Assembly (NCBI RefSeq): GCF_902726565.1
Contig: NZ_CACVAF010000007.1
Coordinates: 212,964 to 276,963 of the forward strand
Source: Yersinia vastinensis
GTDB lineage: Bacteria; Pseudomonadota; Gammaproteobacteria; Enterobacterales; Enterobacteriaceae
DNA length: 64,000 nt
Direction of reading: 5' to 3'
The notes under the pieces are model-generated. The model did not search any database. It saw only the letters and a program-made list of their open reading frames with translations, and had not been told where the DNA came from. This document shows positions 30,916 through 43,062 of the stretch, in pieces. Numbering within the stretch: the stretch's first letter is position 1; every line of letters begins with the position of its first letter. A program made the position numbers and the translations under genes.

Positions 30916-32376
30916 TTGACGCGCATAAAATTAAATTACTTTGTCATCGGTGTAGTTGCCATACTTCTGGCCCTCGCGCTGTGGCCCAATATTCCTTGGC
31001 GCAATGGCCAAGAGGGGCAACTGGACCGTATAAAAGCCCGTGGTGAACTGCGAGTTAGCACAATAAGTTCACCGCTGATTTACTCAACCGGAAAGGATGG
31101 CCCTTCCGGTCTCGACTATGAGCTGGCAAAACGTTTTGCTGACTATCTAGGGGTCAAGCTGGTGATGACTCCGCATCATAATATTAACGATCTATTTGAT
31201 GCTTTAGATAGCGACGATGCCGACATGCTGGCCGCTGGGCTGATTTATAACAGTGAACGCCTTAACCGGGCGCGCACCGGCCCCGCTTATTATTCTGTGT
31301 CACAACAATTGGTATACCGATTGGGCCAACCACGACCAAAATCATTCAGTGATTTAAAAGGTCAACTGATTGTCGCCTCCGGTTCCGCCCATATGACCAC
31401 CTTGAAGCAGCTCAAACAGAGCAAATATCCGGACCTTAACTGGGGTTCATCCATTGATCGCTCGGGAAAAGAGCTGCTCGAGCAAGTCGCTGAGGGCAAA
31501 CTCGACTATACCCTTGGCGATTCTGTCACTATCGCGCTGCTGCAACGCATCCACCCACAATTGGCAGTGGCTTTTGACGTGACAGATGAAGAACCCGTCA
31601 CTTGGTATTTCCAGCAAGGTAATGATGACAGCCTGTATGCTGCAATGCTCGATTTCTATAGTCAGATGGTTGAGGATGGCAGTTTAGCGCGGCTGGAGGA
31701 AAAATATCTGGGCCATGTCGGCAGCTTTGATTATGTCGATACTAAAACTTTCCTGTCGGCCATCGATAATGTGCTGCCCGCCTTCCAGCATCTGTTTGAA
31801 AAACACGCTGGCGAAATCGACTGGAAATTACTGGCAGCAATTGCTTATCAGGAATCCCACTGGAACCCACAGGCCACATCACCGACTGGAGTTCGCGGTC
31901 TGATGATGTTAACCCGTGCCACCGCCAGTGGGTTGGGAGTTAAAGACCGGGTTGATCCTGAGGAAAGCATTAGAGGCGGCTCCATTTATTTGCAGCGCTT
32001 GATGAAAAAAGTACCGGATACCATTCCAGAAGATGAGCGAATCTGGTTCGCACTGGCCGCCTATAATTTGGGTTACGGCCATATGCTGGATGCCCGCCGG
32101 CTGACCAAAAGTCAGAACGGTAACCCGGATAGCTGGGTTGACGTAAAAATGCGGTTACCGATGTTAAGCCAAAAACGCTACTACCCAAGCACCACTTATG
32201 GTTATGCCCGTGGTCACGAAGCCTATAACTATGTCGAAAACATTCGCCGTTATCAGGTGAGTTTGGTGGGATATTTGCAGGAAAAAGAGAAAAAAGCAGC
32301 CCAACATGCCGCTATTGAGGCTGAACTGGGCAAAGCTTATCCGGTTGTCGGTCCTGGCTGGTCAATCAATAATTAG
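30916..32376 (+). CDS. mltF: Membrane-bound lytic murein transglycosylase F (MltF)
   Basis: Cleaves peptidoglycan glycan strands, forming 1,6-anhydromuramic acid, at the outer membrane. It has 486 residues: an N-terminal signal/anchor helix, a periplasmic SBP_bac_3-like domain (about 35-265; [28 protein letters not shown]) that acts as regulator in MltF, and a C-terminal SLT domain with the catalytic glutamate in [20 protein letters not shown]. The start is TTG at 30916, which aligns with the E. coli N terminus. Divergent from purL. Confidence 0.95.
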   Translation: MTRIKLNYFVIGVVAILLALALWPNIPWRNGQEGQLDRIKARGELRVSTISSPLIYSTGKDGPSGLDYELAKRFADYLGVKLVMTPHHNINDLFDALDSDDADMLAAGLIYNSERLNRARTGPAYYSVSQQLVYRLGQPRPKSFSDLKGQLIVASGSAHMTTLKQLKQSKYPDLNWGSSIDRSGKELLEQVAEGKLDYTLGDSVTIALLQRIHPQLAVAFDVTDEEPVTWYFQQGNDDSLYAAMLDFYSQMVEDGSLARLEEKYLGHVGSFDYVDTKTFLSAIDNVLPAFQHLFEKHAGEIDWKLLAAIAYQESHWNPQATSPTGVRGLMMLTRATASGLGVKDRVDPEESIRGGSIYLQRLMKKVPDTIPEDERIWFALAAYNLGYGHMLDARRLTKSQNGNPDSWVDVKMRLPMLSQKRYYPSTTYGYARGHEAYNYVENIRRYQVSLVGYLQEKEKKAAQHAAIEAELGKAYPVVGPGWSINN

Positions 32377-32434
32377 TGAGTTTCAGCTTTGACGTTGCAA
32401 AAGCAACGGCGCAGTCAATCACATCGTGTATGCG

Positions 32435-33061
<627 letters not shown>

Positions 33062-33096
33062 TTAATGTTCAGACAGGATAAAAATCATTCAGACCA

Positions 33097-34161
33097 ATGG
33101 ATGCCAAACAGATGAAGCTCAGCAAGAAAAATGCCGCGACTGTACGCAAAACCCTTAAGGGATGGGCTAATGAGGGTGTGATTGGGGAAGAAGAGCATCA
33201 GCGCCTATTGGCAAATATTGATGTTCAGCCCTTTGATTGGCGTCGGCTGGCCGGTTATGCCTTTCTTGCCGCACTGGCTTCGCTGGTCATCGCCATTGGC
33301 AGCCTGATGGCCGATACTTTCCTATTAGATTGGATTAGCCAGTTCTTCCGTTTTGATCCCCCCGTGAGAGTTGCAGTCACAAGTGTGCTGGCGGCGGCTT
33401 TCTATGCTTGGGGTTTTTACCGCCGCCGACAAGACCCCAGCAAAATCTATAGCAATGAAGCGGTATTATTTCTCGGTGTCATCATGACCGCTGCCGCCAT
33501 CGCCCAACTTGGCGTGTGGCTGGATAATGGCAGTGGTCGTATTTCTGCGTTATTACTACTGGGCACGGTTATCTATGCGCTGGTGGGTTGGTTTGGTCGC
33601 TCGCCACTGGTATGGCTGTTCGCCTTGCTGTCATTGGGGAATGCCTTTGGTGCAGAAACCGGTTACCTCTCAGGTTGGGGAGCTTACTGGCTAGGCATGA
33701 GTTATCCCATACGCTTTATTGCCTTTGGTTTGTTGATGTGTGCGTCAGCACTGGCATTGCAACCTCAACTGGCCGCTCGCAGACTTGAGAGAGTTTCACT
33801 GGCCATGGGGCTGCTTTATCTGTTTATCGCCTTGTGGTTGTTGTCTATTTTTGGCAATTACGGCGACATAGACCATTGGTATCAGGTGCGCCAGATTGAG
33901 CTGCTTCATTGGAGTCTCTTGTTTGCCATTGCAGCGGGTATCGCGATTTGGTTGGGGCTAAAACGAGATGATGCCATGCTGCGCGGCTTTGGCCTGACAT
34001 TTCTTGCCATCAACCTCTATACCCGCTTCTTTGAGTTCTTTTGGGATGCCATGCCAAAGACCATTTTCTTCCTGCTGTTGGGTATCAGCTTATGGTTGCT
34101 CGGTAGGCATGCCGAACGGATTTGGCGGTTAGGGCATCATGAAGATGATGTCACTCATTAA
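33097..34161 (+). CDS. DUF2157 multi-pass membrane protein
   Basis: 354 residues, with a cytosolic N-terminal helical segment (about 1-45; KGWANEGVIGEEEHQRLLANI) followed by about ten predicted transmembrane helices. The N terminus plus helices fit the DUF2157 family. Function unknown. It lies between tadA and pgpC, which are neighbours in E. coli, so it is an insertion in conserved order. A strong hairpin follows it. Confidence 0.75.
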   Translation: MDAKQMKLSKKNAATVRKTLKGWANEGVIGEEEHQRLLANIDVQPFDWRRLAGYAFLAALASLVIAIGSLMADTFLLDWISQFFRFDPPVRVAVTSVLAAAFYAWGFYRRRQDPSKIYSNEAVLFLGVIMTAAAIAQLGVWLDNGSGRISALLLLGTVIYALVGWFGRSPLVWLFALLSLGNAFGAETGYLSGWGAYWLGMSYPIRFIAFGLLMCASALALQPQLAARRLERVSLAMGLLYLFIALWLLSIFGNYGDIDHWYQVRQIELLHWSLLFAIAAGIAIWLGLKRDDAMLRGFGLTFLAINLYTRFFEFFWDAMPKTIFFLLLGISLWLLGRHAERIWRLGHHEDDVTH

Positions 34162-34180
34162 CGTATATTCTCTTCGTCTT

Positions 34181-34223
34181 TGAAGCTGCAGGGGTGTTAG
34201 CTGCGCACACCCCTGCAGCTTCA
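34181..34223. repeat. Perfect 17-bp inverted repeat between the DUF2157 gene and pgpC
   Basis: Arms TGAAGCTGCAGGGGTGT and ACACCCCTGCAGCTTCA around a 9-base loop (TAGCTGCGC), with weaker pairing beyond (CTTCG/CGAAG). It lies between convergent genes and may stop or protect both transcripts. Words such as GTTAGCTGCGC recall the end of an ERIC element, so it may be ERIC-derived. Confidence 0.8.
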
Positions 34224-34234
34224 AGAGCGAAGGG

Positions 34235-34918
34235 TTACTCCAACTGCTGCAACTCACCCGTTCCACTCACCCGCCAGCGGTGCTCACAATATTTCAACAG
34301 CGGGTTGTCCTGCTTACTGTCACTGTACCCACTGTAGAGTTTCAAAGGAGACCCCAGCCGCTGCTCTAATTGCACCACTTTCTCTGGCCCTAAGCAGCGC
34401 AGTGGTAGCACCCAGCCGCCATTACGCCGCGCCATACGGCTACCGACCAACTGTAAACGTGGCATGAATTCCGAGTCGTGATAAACCTGTTCGACCAACT
34501 GTTGTGGCGAGCCGGTAATCAACCATACATCGGTGTCTGTACGGTCCAGATATTGACGCAAGCGCATCATGACAACCGGAAACTCCGTCACTTTCTGTCG
34601 AAACTCCTGCACAAAACGTAATTCCAGATCTTTCAGGTGCGCTTCAGATCGCCCAAAGGTTATCGCCCACAGCAGCAGGCTCACCGGCCAGCGTGCGCAG
34701 CGCCCTCCCACCAGTAATCCCAGCCCAATGACTGGCAAGAGTGGAATAACCAACAAAAGATTCAGTGGTAAATGACGCAACAGAAAACGCAAAAAGCTGC
34801 CAAACATATCCTGCTGATGCAAAGTGCCATCTAAATCAAAGAAAACAACCCGTTTAACACTTTCCGGCTGAGGCTCTGCCCTGTGTTCAAAGGCCGATTT
34901 GGCGTGCTTCACACTCAA
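34235..34918 (-). CDS. pgpC: Phosphatidylglycerophosphatase C (PgpC, YfhB)
   Basis: HAD-superfamily membrane phosphatase that makes phosphatidylglycerol from its phosphate. It has 227 residues with the HAD nucleophile motif FDLDGT at residues 27-32, hydrophobic segments at about 45-90 and a later ITGSPQQL motif (HAD motif II). E. coli gene order (tadA, pgpC, then yfhH, yfhL) supports the call. An N-terminal extension of about 20 residues precedes the HAD domain. Confidence 0.9.
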   Translation of the reverse strand: MSVKHAKSAFEHRAEPQPESVKRVVFFDLDGTLHQQDMFGSFLRFLLRHLPLNLLLVIPLLPVIGLGLLVGGRCARWPVSLLLWAITFGRSEAHLKDLELRFVQEFRQKVTEFPVVMMRLRQYLDRTDTDVWLITGSPQQLVEQVYHDSEFMPRLQLVGSRMARRNGGWVLPLRCLGPEKVVQLEQRLGSPLKLYSGYSDSKQDNPLLKYCEHRWRVSGTGELQQLE

Positions 34919-34952
34919 AACATCACTCCTATTTTCAATACAAAACCCACCT

Positions 34953-35066
34953 TATACCCAATAGATTTCATGATACAGGAAGGCGACTTACAAGCTCACC
35001 CCATGAGCTGATGACTCTGGTGACCACGAGCAGCCAACCCACCAGCAAATTGAAAGATGAAAGGTA
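34953..35066. repeat. Degenerate ERIC element between pgpC and murQ
   Basis: Recognisable ERIC landmarks in order: TATACCCAATAGATTTC, AGGAAGGCG, GAGCTGATGACTCTGGTGA, GAGCAGCCAACCC and TTGAAAGATGAAAGGTAT. It is diverged and slightly short. Its right end stops exactly at the murQ stop codon. Confidence 0.75.
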
Positions 35067-35954
35067 TTACAATGCTGCGCGCAGATACCCGTTATGTCGC
35101 TGTAAATCCGAATTAGCCTGCTCAGCACTGACACCTTTTAAGATCATCAAAATAGCGGGTTTCACTTCAAATCCCGTTTGTGACAAGGCATTTTCAGCCT
35201 CTGCGCGGCCGGCTCCGGTAGCTTCAACAACAATACGACAAGCACGATCAACGAGTTTTTCATTGGTCGCTTTCACATCGACCATCAAATTTTGATAGAC
35301 CTTGCCCAACTTAACCATAGCTCCGGTGGATAACATATTCAGCACTAATTTCTGAGCAGTCCCTGACTTCATACGGGTAGAACCCGTCAGAGCCTCCGGC
35401 CCGACAACGGGTGAGATTGCTACCTGAGCCTCTTGTGCGATAGGAGAATCTGGGTTGCAGGAAATTGCGGCCGTTGGACAACCGAGCTGGCGGGCATAGC
35501 GTAGCGCACCAATGACATAAGGTGTACGCCCCGAAGCGGCCAATCCAACAACCATATCTGTTGGCGTCAGTTTTAAATCTTGTAAATCTCGCTCACCAAG
35601 CAAAATATCATCTTCAGCGCCTTCGACCGCTTTGAGCAACGCTCCGGGGCCTCCAGCAATGAGTCCTACCACCATGCCATGCGGTACACCGAAGGTCGGT
35701 GGGCATTCTGATGCATCCAAAACCCCAAGCCGGCCACTGGTTCCGGCTCCAAGATAAATTAAGCGCCCCCCCTGCTTTAAAGCTTCTGCCGCTAAATCGA
35801 CCGCCTGAGCTATAGCCGGAATAACCAACCGGATCGCTTCAGGTACTTTGCGATCCTCATCATTAAAGCGAGTCAACATCTCCAATGTGGAGAGCTTATC
35901 TAAATCCATCGTGGCCAGATTGCGACTTTCAGAAATCAAAGCGCCCAAATTCAT
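35067..35954 (-). CDS. murQ: N-acetylmuramic acid 6-phosphate etherase MurQ
   Basis: Cleaves the lactyl ether of MurNAc-6-phosphate to give GlcNAc-6-phosphate in cell-wall recycling. It has 295 residues from the ATG at 35954, preceded by GAGGAA. An in-frame ATG at 35987 would add 11 residues and has a weaker site. SIS-domain motifs are [35 protein letters not shown] and [20 protein letters not shown]. It is divergent from an RpiR-type regulator; murP and anmK are not in the window. Confidence 0.95.
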   Translation of the reverse strand: MNLGALISESRNLATMDLDKLSTLEMLTRFNDEDRKVPEAIRLVIPAIAQAVDLAAEALKQGGRLIYLGAGTSGRLGVLDASECPPTFGVPHGMVVGLIAGGPGALLKAVEGAEDDILLGERDLQDLKLTPTDMVVGLAASGRTPYVIGALRYARQLGCPTAAISCNPDSPIAQEAQVAISPVVGPEALTGSTRMKSGTAQKLVLNMLSTGAMVKLGKVYQNLMVDVKATNEKLVDRACRIVVEATGAGRAEAENALSQTGFEVKPAILMILKGVSAEQANSDLQRHNGYLRAAL

Positions 35955-36154
35955 GATTTTTTCCTCATTGGATTTTTCACTCATCATAATTTAGTTGTAG
36001 CCGAAAGGTATCAAAACGCGTGTTTTCTTGTTCCAGTCATCGGAATCTTACAAAAAAAGAGTGCTATTCTCCCTGACTTGACCTTCGACTTAATTATTTA
36101 TGGGTATTATTAACCAACTTGGCAGAATAATTTCCCCTATTCAGGAACTGATTT

Positions 36155-36997
36155 ATGAGTAGTCTTCTTCGCATTCGTCAGCTCTATCCAACGCTGGCAC
36201 AAAATGATCGTAAGCTGGCCGATTTCCTGCTGACCCACCCCGAGCAAGCACGCCAACTCAGTTCACAAAAGCTGGCGCAACAAACTGGCATCAGCCAATC
36301 AGCAGTGGTGAAATTTGCCCAAAAACTTGGTTATAAGGGCTTCCCAGCACTAAAGCAGGCTCTCAGTGAAATCATCGCGGCTCCTGAGCAGGCGGTCACG
36401 CTCCACAATCAAATATTGAGCACTGACAGTTTAAAGACGGTCGGAGAAAAGTTACTCAGCGAAAAAGCCGCCGCATTACGGGCCACGCTAGACATCAACA
36501 GCGAACAGCGCCTTGCCCAAGCACTGGAGATGTTAAAAGGCGCACAGCGGGTGATTTTGACCGGTCTGGGTGCTTCTGGATTAGTAGCAAAAGACCTTGC
36601 CTATAAGCTATTAAAAATTGGCGTGATGGCGGTATCAGAAACGGACATGCATGCGCAACTGGCGGCAGTACAGGCGCTGGATACGCGAGATTTACTTCTG
36701 GCAATTTCATTTAGCGGCGAACGCCGTGAGATAAATTTGGCGGCAGAAGAAGCGCAACGCTGTGGCGCCAAAGTGCTGGCGCTGACCAGTTTTACGCCCA
36801 ACAGCTTGCAGCAGCGCGCTGACCACTGTTTGTATACCATCTCAGAAGAACCCGCGATTCGTAGTGCCGCCATCTCCTCCAGCACGGCACAATATGCACT
36901 GACCGACCTGCTCTTTATGGCCATGATCCAGCAAAACCTTGAAAGTGCACAGGATCACATTAAGCACAGCGAAGCACTGGTGAAAAAACTGGTCTAA
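36155..36997 (+). CDS. yfhH: RpiR/MurR-family transcription regulator (YfhH-like)
   Basis: 280 residues: an N-terminal helix-turn-helix (about 1-75; QLSSQKLAQQTGISQSAVVKFAQKLG) and a C-terminal SIS sugar-phosphate domain (LTGLGASGLVAKDLAYKL, ISFSGERREINLAAEEA). The position before yfhL matches E. coli YfhH. Divergence from murQ across a 200-bp gap suggests it controls murQ in response to MurNAc-6-P or a similar ester, as MurR does. This is inferred from context. Confidence 0.8.
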   Translation: MSSLLRIRQLYPTLAQNDRKLADFLLTHPEQARQLSSQKLAQQTGISQSAVVKFAQKLGYKGFPALKQALSEIIAAPEQAVTLHNQILSTDSLKTVGEKLLSEKAAALRATLDINSEQRLAQALEMLKGAQRVILTGLGASGLVAKDLAYKLLKIGVMAVSETDMHAQLAAVQALDTRDLLLAISFSGERREINLAAEEAQRCGAKVLALTSFTPNSLQQRADHCLYTISEEPAIRSAAISSSTAQYALTDLLFMAMIQQNLESAQDHIKHSEALVKKLV

Positions 36998-37058
36998 GGA
37001 CTCCAGAGGGGTATAATCCCGCGCTGTTGTGAATACTCAAGCTAAGGTATGAGAAATT

Positions 37059-37319
37059 ATGGCCCTGTTGATCACTCGTAAATGCATCAATTGCGACATG
37101 TGTGAGCCGGAATGCCCGAATGAGGCAATTTCCATGGGAGCTGAGATCTATCAGATTGACCCAATGCGTTGCACGGAGTGTGTTGGCCATTACGAGACGC
37201 CAACCTGTCAGCTGGTTTGCCCCATTGATAATACGATTTCTATCGATCCTGCTTGGGTTGAAACTAACGAACAGCTATGGGATAAGTTTGTCCAACTGCA
37301 CCACGCTGATCGTCTGTAA
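37059..37319 (+). CDS. yfhL: YfhL ferredoxin-like protein (two [4Fe-4S] clusters)
   Basis: Small Alvin-type ferredoxin, 86 residues. Cluster 1 ligands are C9, C12, C15 and C19-P; the second set is C38, C41, C50 and C54-P, with the longer spacing between the last cysteines typical of this subtype. Electron partners are unknown. It follows yfhH by 61 bp, the same order as in E. coli, and may be transcribed with it. Confidence 0.93.
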   Translation: MALLITRKCINCDMCEPECPNEAISMGAEIYQIDPMRCTECVGHYETPTCQLVCPIDNTISIDPAWVETNEQLWDKFVQLHHADRL

Positions 37320-37344
37320 TCTCAGTGATTTTCCCGTGAAATGG

Positions 37345-37376
37345 ATGATCAGTGCCTCGGTTGAAGCACTGATCAT
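37345..37376. repeat. Perfect 11-bp inverted repeat between yfhL and the permease gene
   Basis: Arms ATGATCAGTGC and GCACTGATCAT around CTCGGTTGAA, between convergent genes ending at 37319 and 37404. No T-run follows, but it may fold in either transcript and act as a weak or Rho-dependent stop. Confidence 0.6.
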
Positions 37377-37403
37377 AAAATCAACTCAATACTCAATCCG
37401 CCA

Positions 37404-38747
37404 CTAAATAAACAAGCTGATCAGCAGCACCATCGCCAAGCCAACGACTGAGTTTGTCAATTCAAGCAAGCCCCAAGTTTTCAGAGTGTCCTTAATCGAC
37501 AAGTCGAAGTAACCTTTAAATAACCAGAATGATGCGTCATTAATATGGGTAAAGGTATTCGAACCCGCCGCGGTCGCCAGCACCAACAACGCGGGATCAA
37601 CAGACGTAATGGTATGGGTCACTGGGTCCATAACAGCGGCACCAATAATCCCTGCCGCCGTCATTGCCGACACCACACCCTGCCCGGTCGCTAGGCGGAT
37701 TAGCACGGTAATTAGCCAAGCCATAATATAAGGTGATACACCACCTGCTGACATCAACATACCAATAGTGTCGCCGATCCCGGTATCAATGATGACTTGC
37801 TTTAGCGCACCACCGGCACCGATGATCAAGATGACCATGGCAATCCCTTTTACAGCCCCCTCAAAGGAGTGCATGACCCATTCCATCTTATGGCCACGCC
37901 CGGTGCCGAAGAGAACAAAGGCCACCAGCATCGCGATAAACATGGCGATCGGCGATGACCCTAGGAAGTTGAAGATAATGTATGACGTCGTCCCTTTCAC
38001 CAGCCAGATGTTCGCGACGGTGGTGAAAATCATAATAAAAGCAGGAATTAACGGGACTAAAATAGACGTACCAAACGATGGCAGATTATTTTCATCAAGC
38101 GGATTATCCGCCTTCAGGAACGTTGGGATTGGGCGTTCCAAGTTGCCCAAGAATTTTGGCAAAATCAGCCCAGCACAAACAACTGAAGGGATGGCAACCA
38201 AAACACCATAAATATAAACCATGCCCATATCAGCGCCATAAGCGCTCACCAACGCAACCGGACCGGGTTGTGGTGGGAAAAGGGAGTGCGCGGTTGTTGC
38301 CGCAGCAACTGCAGGGATCGCTAATTTGAGGAATGGGATCTTAGCTTCGACGGCAATCGCAATGATAAGTGGAGCTAAAATAATAAAGGCAACTTCATAG
38401 AACATTGCCAAACCAAAGATCAAACCGATGATAATGACTGCAAACTCAACATACTTGAGTCCGAATCGACGCAGTAGCGTCTGAGCTATCTGGTGAGCCG
38501 CTCCAGAATCGACCATGAGTTTGCCGATCACCGCACCAAATACCACAATGATTGCCAGTTCGCCCAGTGTGCCACCAAACCCCGCTTTAATGGTATGCAG
38601 CAGTTTTAGCAGATCCATCCCAGCGAGAGTCCCCACCAGCAAAGCCGCTAGCAGCAAGGCAATCATTGAGTTAATTTGATAGCGGATATTAAGCAATAGC
38701 ATCAAACCAATGCCCAATACGACCCACAGGATATTAATCCATTCCAT
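37404..38747 (-). CDS. GntP-family gluconate-type proton symporter
   Basis: 447 residues, almost entirely hydrophobic, 12 or more helices, belonging to the GntP family (GntT, IdnT, DsdX and others). The motifs [15 protein letters not shown] and [22 protein letters not shown] are characteristic. The specific substrate (gluconate, fructuronate, glycerate, serine) cannot be told from sequence. It is inserted between yfhL and acpS, absent there in E. coli. A perfect FadR-type operator palindrome lies 55 bp upstream, but no linked kinase or regulator gene is present. Confidence 0.85.
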   Translation of the reverse strand: MEWINILWVVLGIGLMLLLNIRYQINSMIALLLAALLVGTLAGMDLLKLLHTIKAGFGGTLGELAIIVVFGAVIGKLMVDSGAAHQIAQTLLRRFGLKYVEFAVIIIGLIFGLAMFYEVAFIILAPLIIAIAVEAKIPFLKLAIPAVAAATTAHSLFPPQPGPVALVSAYGADMGMVYIYGVLVAIPSVVCAGLILPKFLGNLERPIPTFLKADNPLDENNLPSFGTSILVPLIPAFIMIFTTVANIWLVKGTTSYIIFNFLGSSPIAMFIAMLVAFVLFGTGRGHKMEWVMHSFEGAVKGIAMVILIIGAGGALKQVIIDTGIGDTIGMLMSAGGVSPYIMAWLITVLIRLATGQGVVSAMTAAGIIGAAVMDPVTHTITSVDPALLVLATAAGSNTFTHINDASFWLFKGYFDLSIKDTLKTWGLLELTNSVVGLAMVLLISLFI

Positions 38748-38801
38748 CTTTTATTTTCCCCAGTAGTTAAAATCAATTTTTCTGGTATTACGGTTTTTAT
38801 A

Positions 38802-38814
38802 TTGGTCAGACCAA
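38802..38814. promoter_or_regulatory. FadR/PdhR-type operator of the permease gene
   Basis: TTGGTCAGACCAA is a perfect 13-bp palindrome of the TGGT-N3-ACCA type bound by FadR-subfamily GntR regulators. It is 55 bp upstream of the permease ATG. A short 86-codon open frame starting with TTG at the same base is probably not a gene. Confidence 0.6.
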
Positions 38815-39112
38815 ACTTAATCGTTGTTGTGAACAAAAAATCGCCTTATTACCGCCGTTTTTTACGTTACCCTCGTGCTACTGAACGCAGACTATCGACT
38901 TCATTGTGCAATTTGGTATTACAAGTAGCATCAATTGGGCGACCAAATGAAGCATTGGTTAACCAACTTGTCGAACAGATCGCAAAATTAAGATTTATTC
39001 TGGGGAGTTTCTTCGTTGTGCAATTGAGAGTGCACAAATGCCGAGTGGTAAAACCGAAGTGAGAGATAAGAAAACGGCTGATAGCGGGATAAAATGCATA
39101 ACAAAAAAGGGC

Positions 39113-39134
39113 GACATTTTCATGCGCGCCCTTC
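39113..39134 (-). terminator. Terminator of the lepA-acpS gene run
   Basis: On the minus strand an AAGGGCG/CGCCCTT hairpin with a six-T tail lies 55 bp after the acpS stop. The rest of the 441-bp gap (38748-39188) holds the operator at 38802 and no convincing gene. Confidence 0.75.
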
Positions 39135-39188
39135 AGTTTCCGCTCGCCACATTTTAGTGACGATGAACAGTGTCAACCTTCAAGAACA

Positions 39189-39569
39189 TCAACTTTCAAT
39201 AATAACGGTCGCACAGGCATAACGCCGTTCGTCAGCCAGAGTCACATGCAACGATTTCACGCCCAGCTCAGCGGCTAACTCTGCTGCACGCTGGTGTAAA
39301 CGCAGTGTTGGCTTACCAAGGACATCATTAACCACTTCGAATTGATTAAATGCCAAACCATTACGGATACCCGTACCAAATGCTTTAGCTGCCGCTTCTT
39401 TGACGGCAAAACGTTTAGCCAAAAAACGTATTGGTTGTTGGTGCTGCTGATAATGTTGCCATTCCGATGGGCTGAGGATGCGCCGAGCCAGCTTGTCACC
39501 GCTGCGCTCAACTACGGCTTCTATCCTCGAAATTTCGACAATATCAGTGCCTAACCCAAGAATGGCCAT
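39189..39569 (-). CDS. acpS: Holo-[acyl-carrier-protein] synthase AcpS
   Basis: Transfers 4'-phosphopantetheine from CoA to the serine of acyl carrier protein. It has 126 residues, the usual length, with the Mg ligands D9 in [11 protein letters not shown] and the glutamate in [16 protein letters not shown] (about residue 58). It overlaps pdxJ by 1 bp and ends the co-directional run from lepA. Confidence 0.96.
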   Translation of the reverse strand: MAILGLGTDIVEISRIEAVVERSGDKLARRILSPSEWQHYQQHQQPIRFLAKRFAVKEAAAKAFGTGIRNGLAFNQFEVVNDVLGKPTLRLHQRAAELAAELGVKSLHVTLADERRYACATVIIES

Positions 39570-40300
39570 TAACGACGCGCTTCCCGCATCAACACTTTCA
39601 TATCCGTAACAGCAGCAGCGAGGCCAGACATAACGGCCTGACCAATAATAGCATGACCAATATTCAGCTCATGCATCTCTGGTAAGGCAGCGATAGGTTG
39701 GACATTATGATAAGTCAGACCGTGGCCAGCATTCACTTTCAAGCCTTTGCCCGCGGCGTAGGTGGCCGCTTTCGCGATCCGTACTAATTCTGCCTGACGA
39801 GCCAAATCTGAAGTAGCATCTGCATAAGCGCCGGTATGAATTTCAATGTAAGGCGCACCGACAGCAACTGCAGCATCAATTTGGCGCATATCTGCATCGA
39901 TAAACAATGAAACCAAAATACCTGCCTCGGATAATCGGCTAACTGCTACGGTCATTTTATCAATTTGACCTGCCACATCCAGCCCACCTTCGGTCGTTAC
40001 TTCCTGGCGTTTTTCCGGCACTAAGCAGCAAAAATGAGGTTGCAATTCGCAAGCGATATCCACCATTTCATCGGTCACCGCCATTTCCAAATTCATGCGA
40101 GTCTGAATAGTTTTACGCAAAATACGTACATCTCTGTCAGTGATATGACGGCGATCTTCGCGTAAATGTACAGTAATACCGTCAGCGCCAGCTTGCTCGG
40201 CGATGAACGCTGCCTGAACAGGATCGGGATAAATGGTGCCACGTGCATTTCGTAACGTCGCAATGTGGTCAATATTAACGCCCAGCAACAAATCAGCCAT
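39569..40300 (-). CDS. pdxJ: Pyridoxine 5'-phosphate synthase PdxJ
   Basis: Final step of the DXP-dependent vitamin B6 pathway: condenses aminoacetone phosphate and deoxyxylulose phosphate. TIM barrel, 243 residues, full length, with [16 protein letters not shown] at the N terminus, [13 protein letters not shown], the catalytic glutamate in LEMAVTDEM and GHGLTYHNV near the C terminus. Its stop overlaps the start of acpS. Confidence 0.97.
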   Translation of the reverse strand: MADLLLGVNIDHIATLRNARGTIYPDPVQAAFIAEQAGADGITVHLREDRRHITDRDVRILRKTIQTRMNLEMAVTDEMVDIACELQPHFCCLVPEKRQEVTTEGGLDVAGQIDKMTVAVSRLSEAGILVSLFIDADMRQIDAAVAVGAPYIEIHTGAYADATSDLARQAELVRIAKAATYAAGKGLKVNAGHGLTYHNVQPIAALPEMHELNIGHAIIGQAVMSGLAAAVTDMKVLMREARR

Positions 40301-40325
40301 AACAGCCCTCCAGATATGGGTGCAT

Positions 40326-40345
40326 CTTGAAAGATGACGGGTATA
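40326..40345. repeat. ERIC end remnant between recO and pdxJ
   Basis: CTTGAAAGATGACGGGTATA matches the right end of ERIC (CTTGAAGTATGACGGGTATA) without the rest of the element. Small, and could be chance or a deletion remnant. Confidence 0.4.
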
Positions 40346-40441
40346 AGTGCTCCGCAGTTTACACCGAGTAAGCGGCTAGCGGATAGGCTACTGAATGGGA
40401 AAGTTGAAGACAGACACTGTAAACCATCGGAATACAAGACA

Positions 40442-41167
40442 CTAGGTCAAAGGTTCAGCCGGTGGTTTAATCACAAATTGACGGAACAGCTCGCGGCTTT
40501 TTAGTGGCTTGCCCCCCAGATAAGGTTTCAGGGCAATACGCGTAAAGCGCTTGGCTGCACGCAATGTATCGGCATCAGGGAATTCACGATGTGCCAGCGC
40601 CAATAATTGACGACCGGTAAAGCTATAATGATCAATCACTAAGCTGGCGATAAAACCTTTCTCCTCCCGATACCGGTAAGTCATTGTATCTGATACTGGC
40701 TGACCGCTGCCTGCACAATGAAGGAAATCCACGCCATAACCCAAATGGGCTAATATCGCCAATTCAAACTGACGCAAAGCATATTCAGGCGATCCATCAC
40801 TGCCAGCTAATGCTTGTAAGCAATGTAAATAATCGAAGAATAATGCAGAGTAATTGGTTTGATGTTCCAGAACGCGGGAGAGCAGCTCGTTAACATATAA
40901 ACCGCTATATAACATAGAGCCGCTCAATGGAAGAGCCAGAGACACTGGCTCGGCACTGCGTAATGTTTTGACTTCACCACGCCCCGTCCAGCGGACCAGT
41001 AATGGTGTAAAAGGCTGCAAGCAGCCTTTTAAGTTGGAGCGGCGACCTCGCGCACCTTTTGCTAACACCCGCATACGGCCTTCCCCCTCAGTGAATAAAT
41101 CCAGCATGAGACTGGTTTCACTGTAAGGACGCCCGTGCAGGACAAATGCGCGTTGCCAACCGTCCAT
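40442..41167 (-). CDS. recO: DNA repair protein RecO
   Basis: Recombination mediator that, with RecR, loads RecA onto SSB-coated single strands. It has 241 residues, normal length, with an N-terminal OB fold ([20 protein letters not shown]) and a C-terminal helical domain ([15 protein letters not shown]). It lies 9 bp downstream of era, as in E. coli. Confidence 0.96.
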   Translation of the reverse strand: MDGWQRAFVLHGRPYSETSLMLDLFTEGEGRMRVLAKGARGRRSNLKGCLQPFTPLLVRWTGRGEVKTLRSAEPVSLALPLSGSMLYSGLYVNELLSRVLEHQTNYSALFFDYLHCLQALAGSDGSPEYALRQFELAILAHLGYGVDFLHCAGSGQPVSDTMTYRYREEKGFIASLVIDHYSFTGRQLLALAHREFPDADTLRAAKRFTRIALKPYLGGKPLKSRELFRQFVIKPPAEPLT

Positions 41168-41176
41168 CGGCGAGCC

Positions 41177-42768
<1,592 letters not shown>

Positions 42769-42937
42769 TTACCAATAGATCAAGAATGCGTCAAAAACTA
42801 CAGCAGACGGAACAGGTCTGATTGGCCAATATTACCAAAACAAAACTGTTTCGTGTGCAGTGGCCCCCATAAAAGAGCCAACTCTTATCGCTCGAAAGGT
42901 TATTCTACAACGAGTGGAAATATAATGCTGCGTTTAA

Positions 42938-43062
42938 ATACCCTGCTTACTTGAAGTTACAGCAGTGTTAGCTGCTCTTACCCACCCAAATCACTGACTT
43001 TTGTCAGCTCATTGGGATGCGCTCATTTGCTGCCTTGCTGTAACATCAATTACTTTGGGTAA
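42938..43062 (-). repeat. ERIC element between lepB and rnc
   Basis: Full-length ERIC in reverse orientation: ATACCCTGCTTACTTGAAGT, then GTTAGCTGCTCTTACCCACC, a central CACTGACTTTTGTCAGCTC, GCTCATTTGCTGCCTTGCTG, and an end in CAATTACTTTGGGTA. It lies inside the lepB-rnc gap of the probable operon. Confidence 0.85.

Noticed and set aside
38802..39062. 86-codon open frame upstream of the permease
   Set aside because: Starts with TTG inside the operator palindrome, no ribosome site, no clear homology; at most a remnant.
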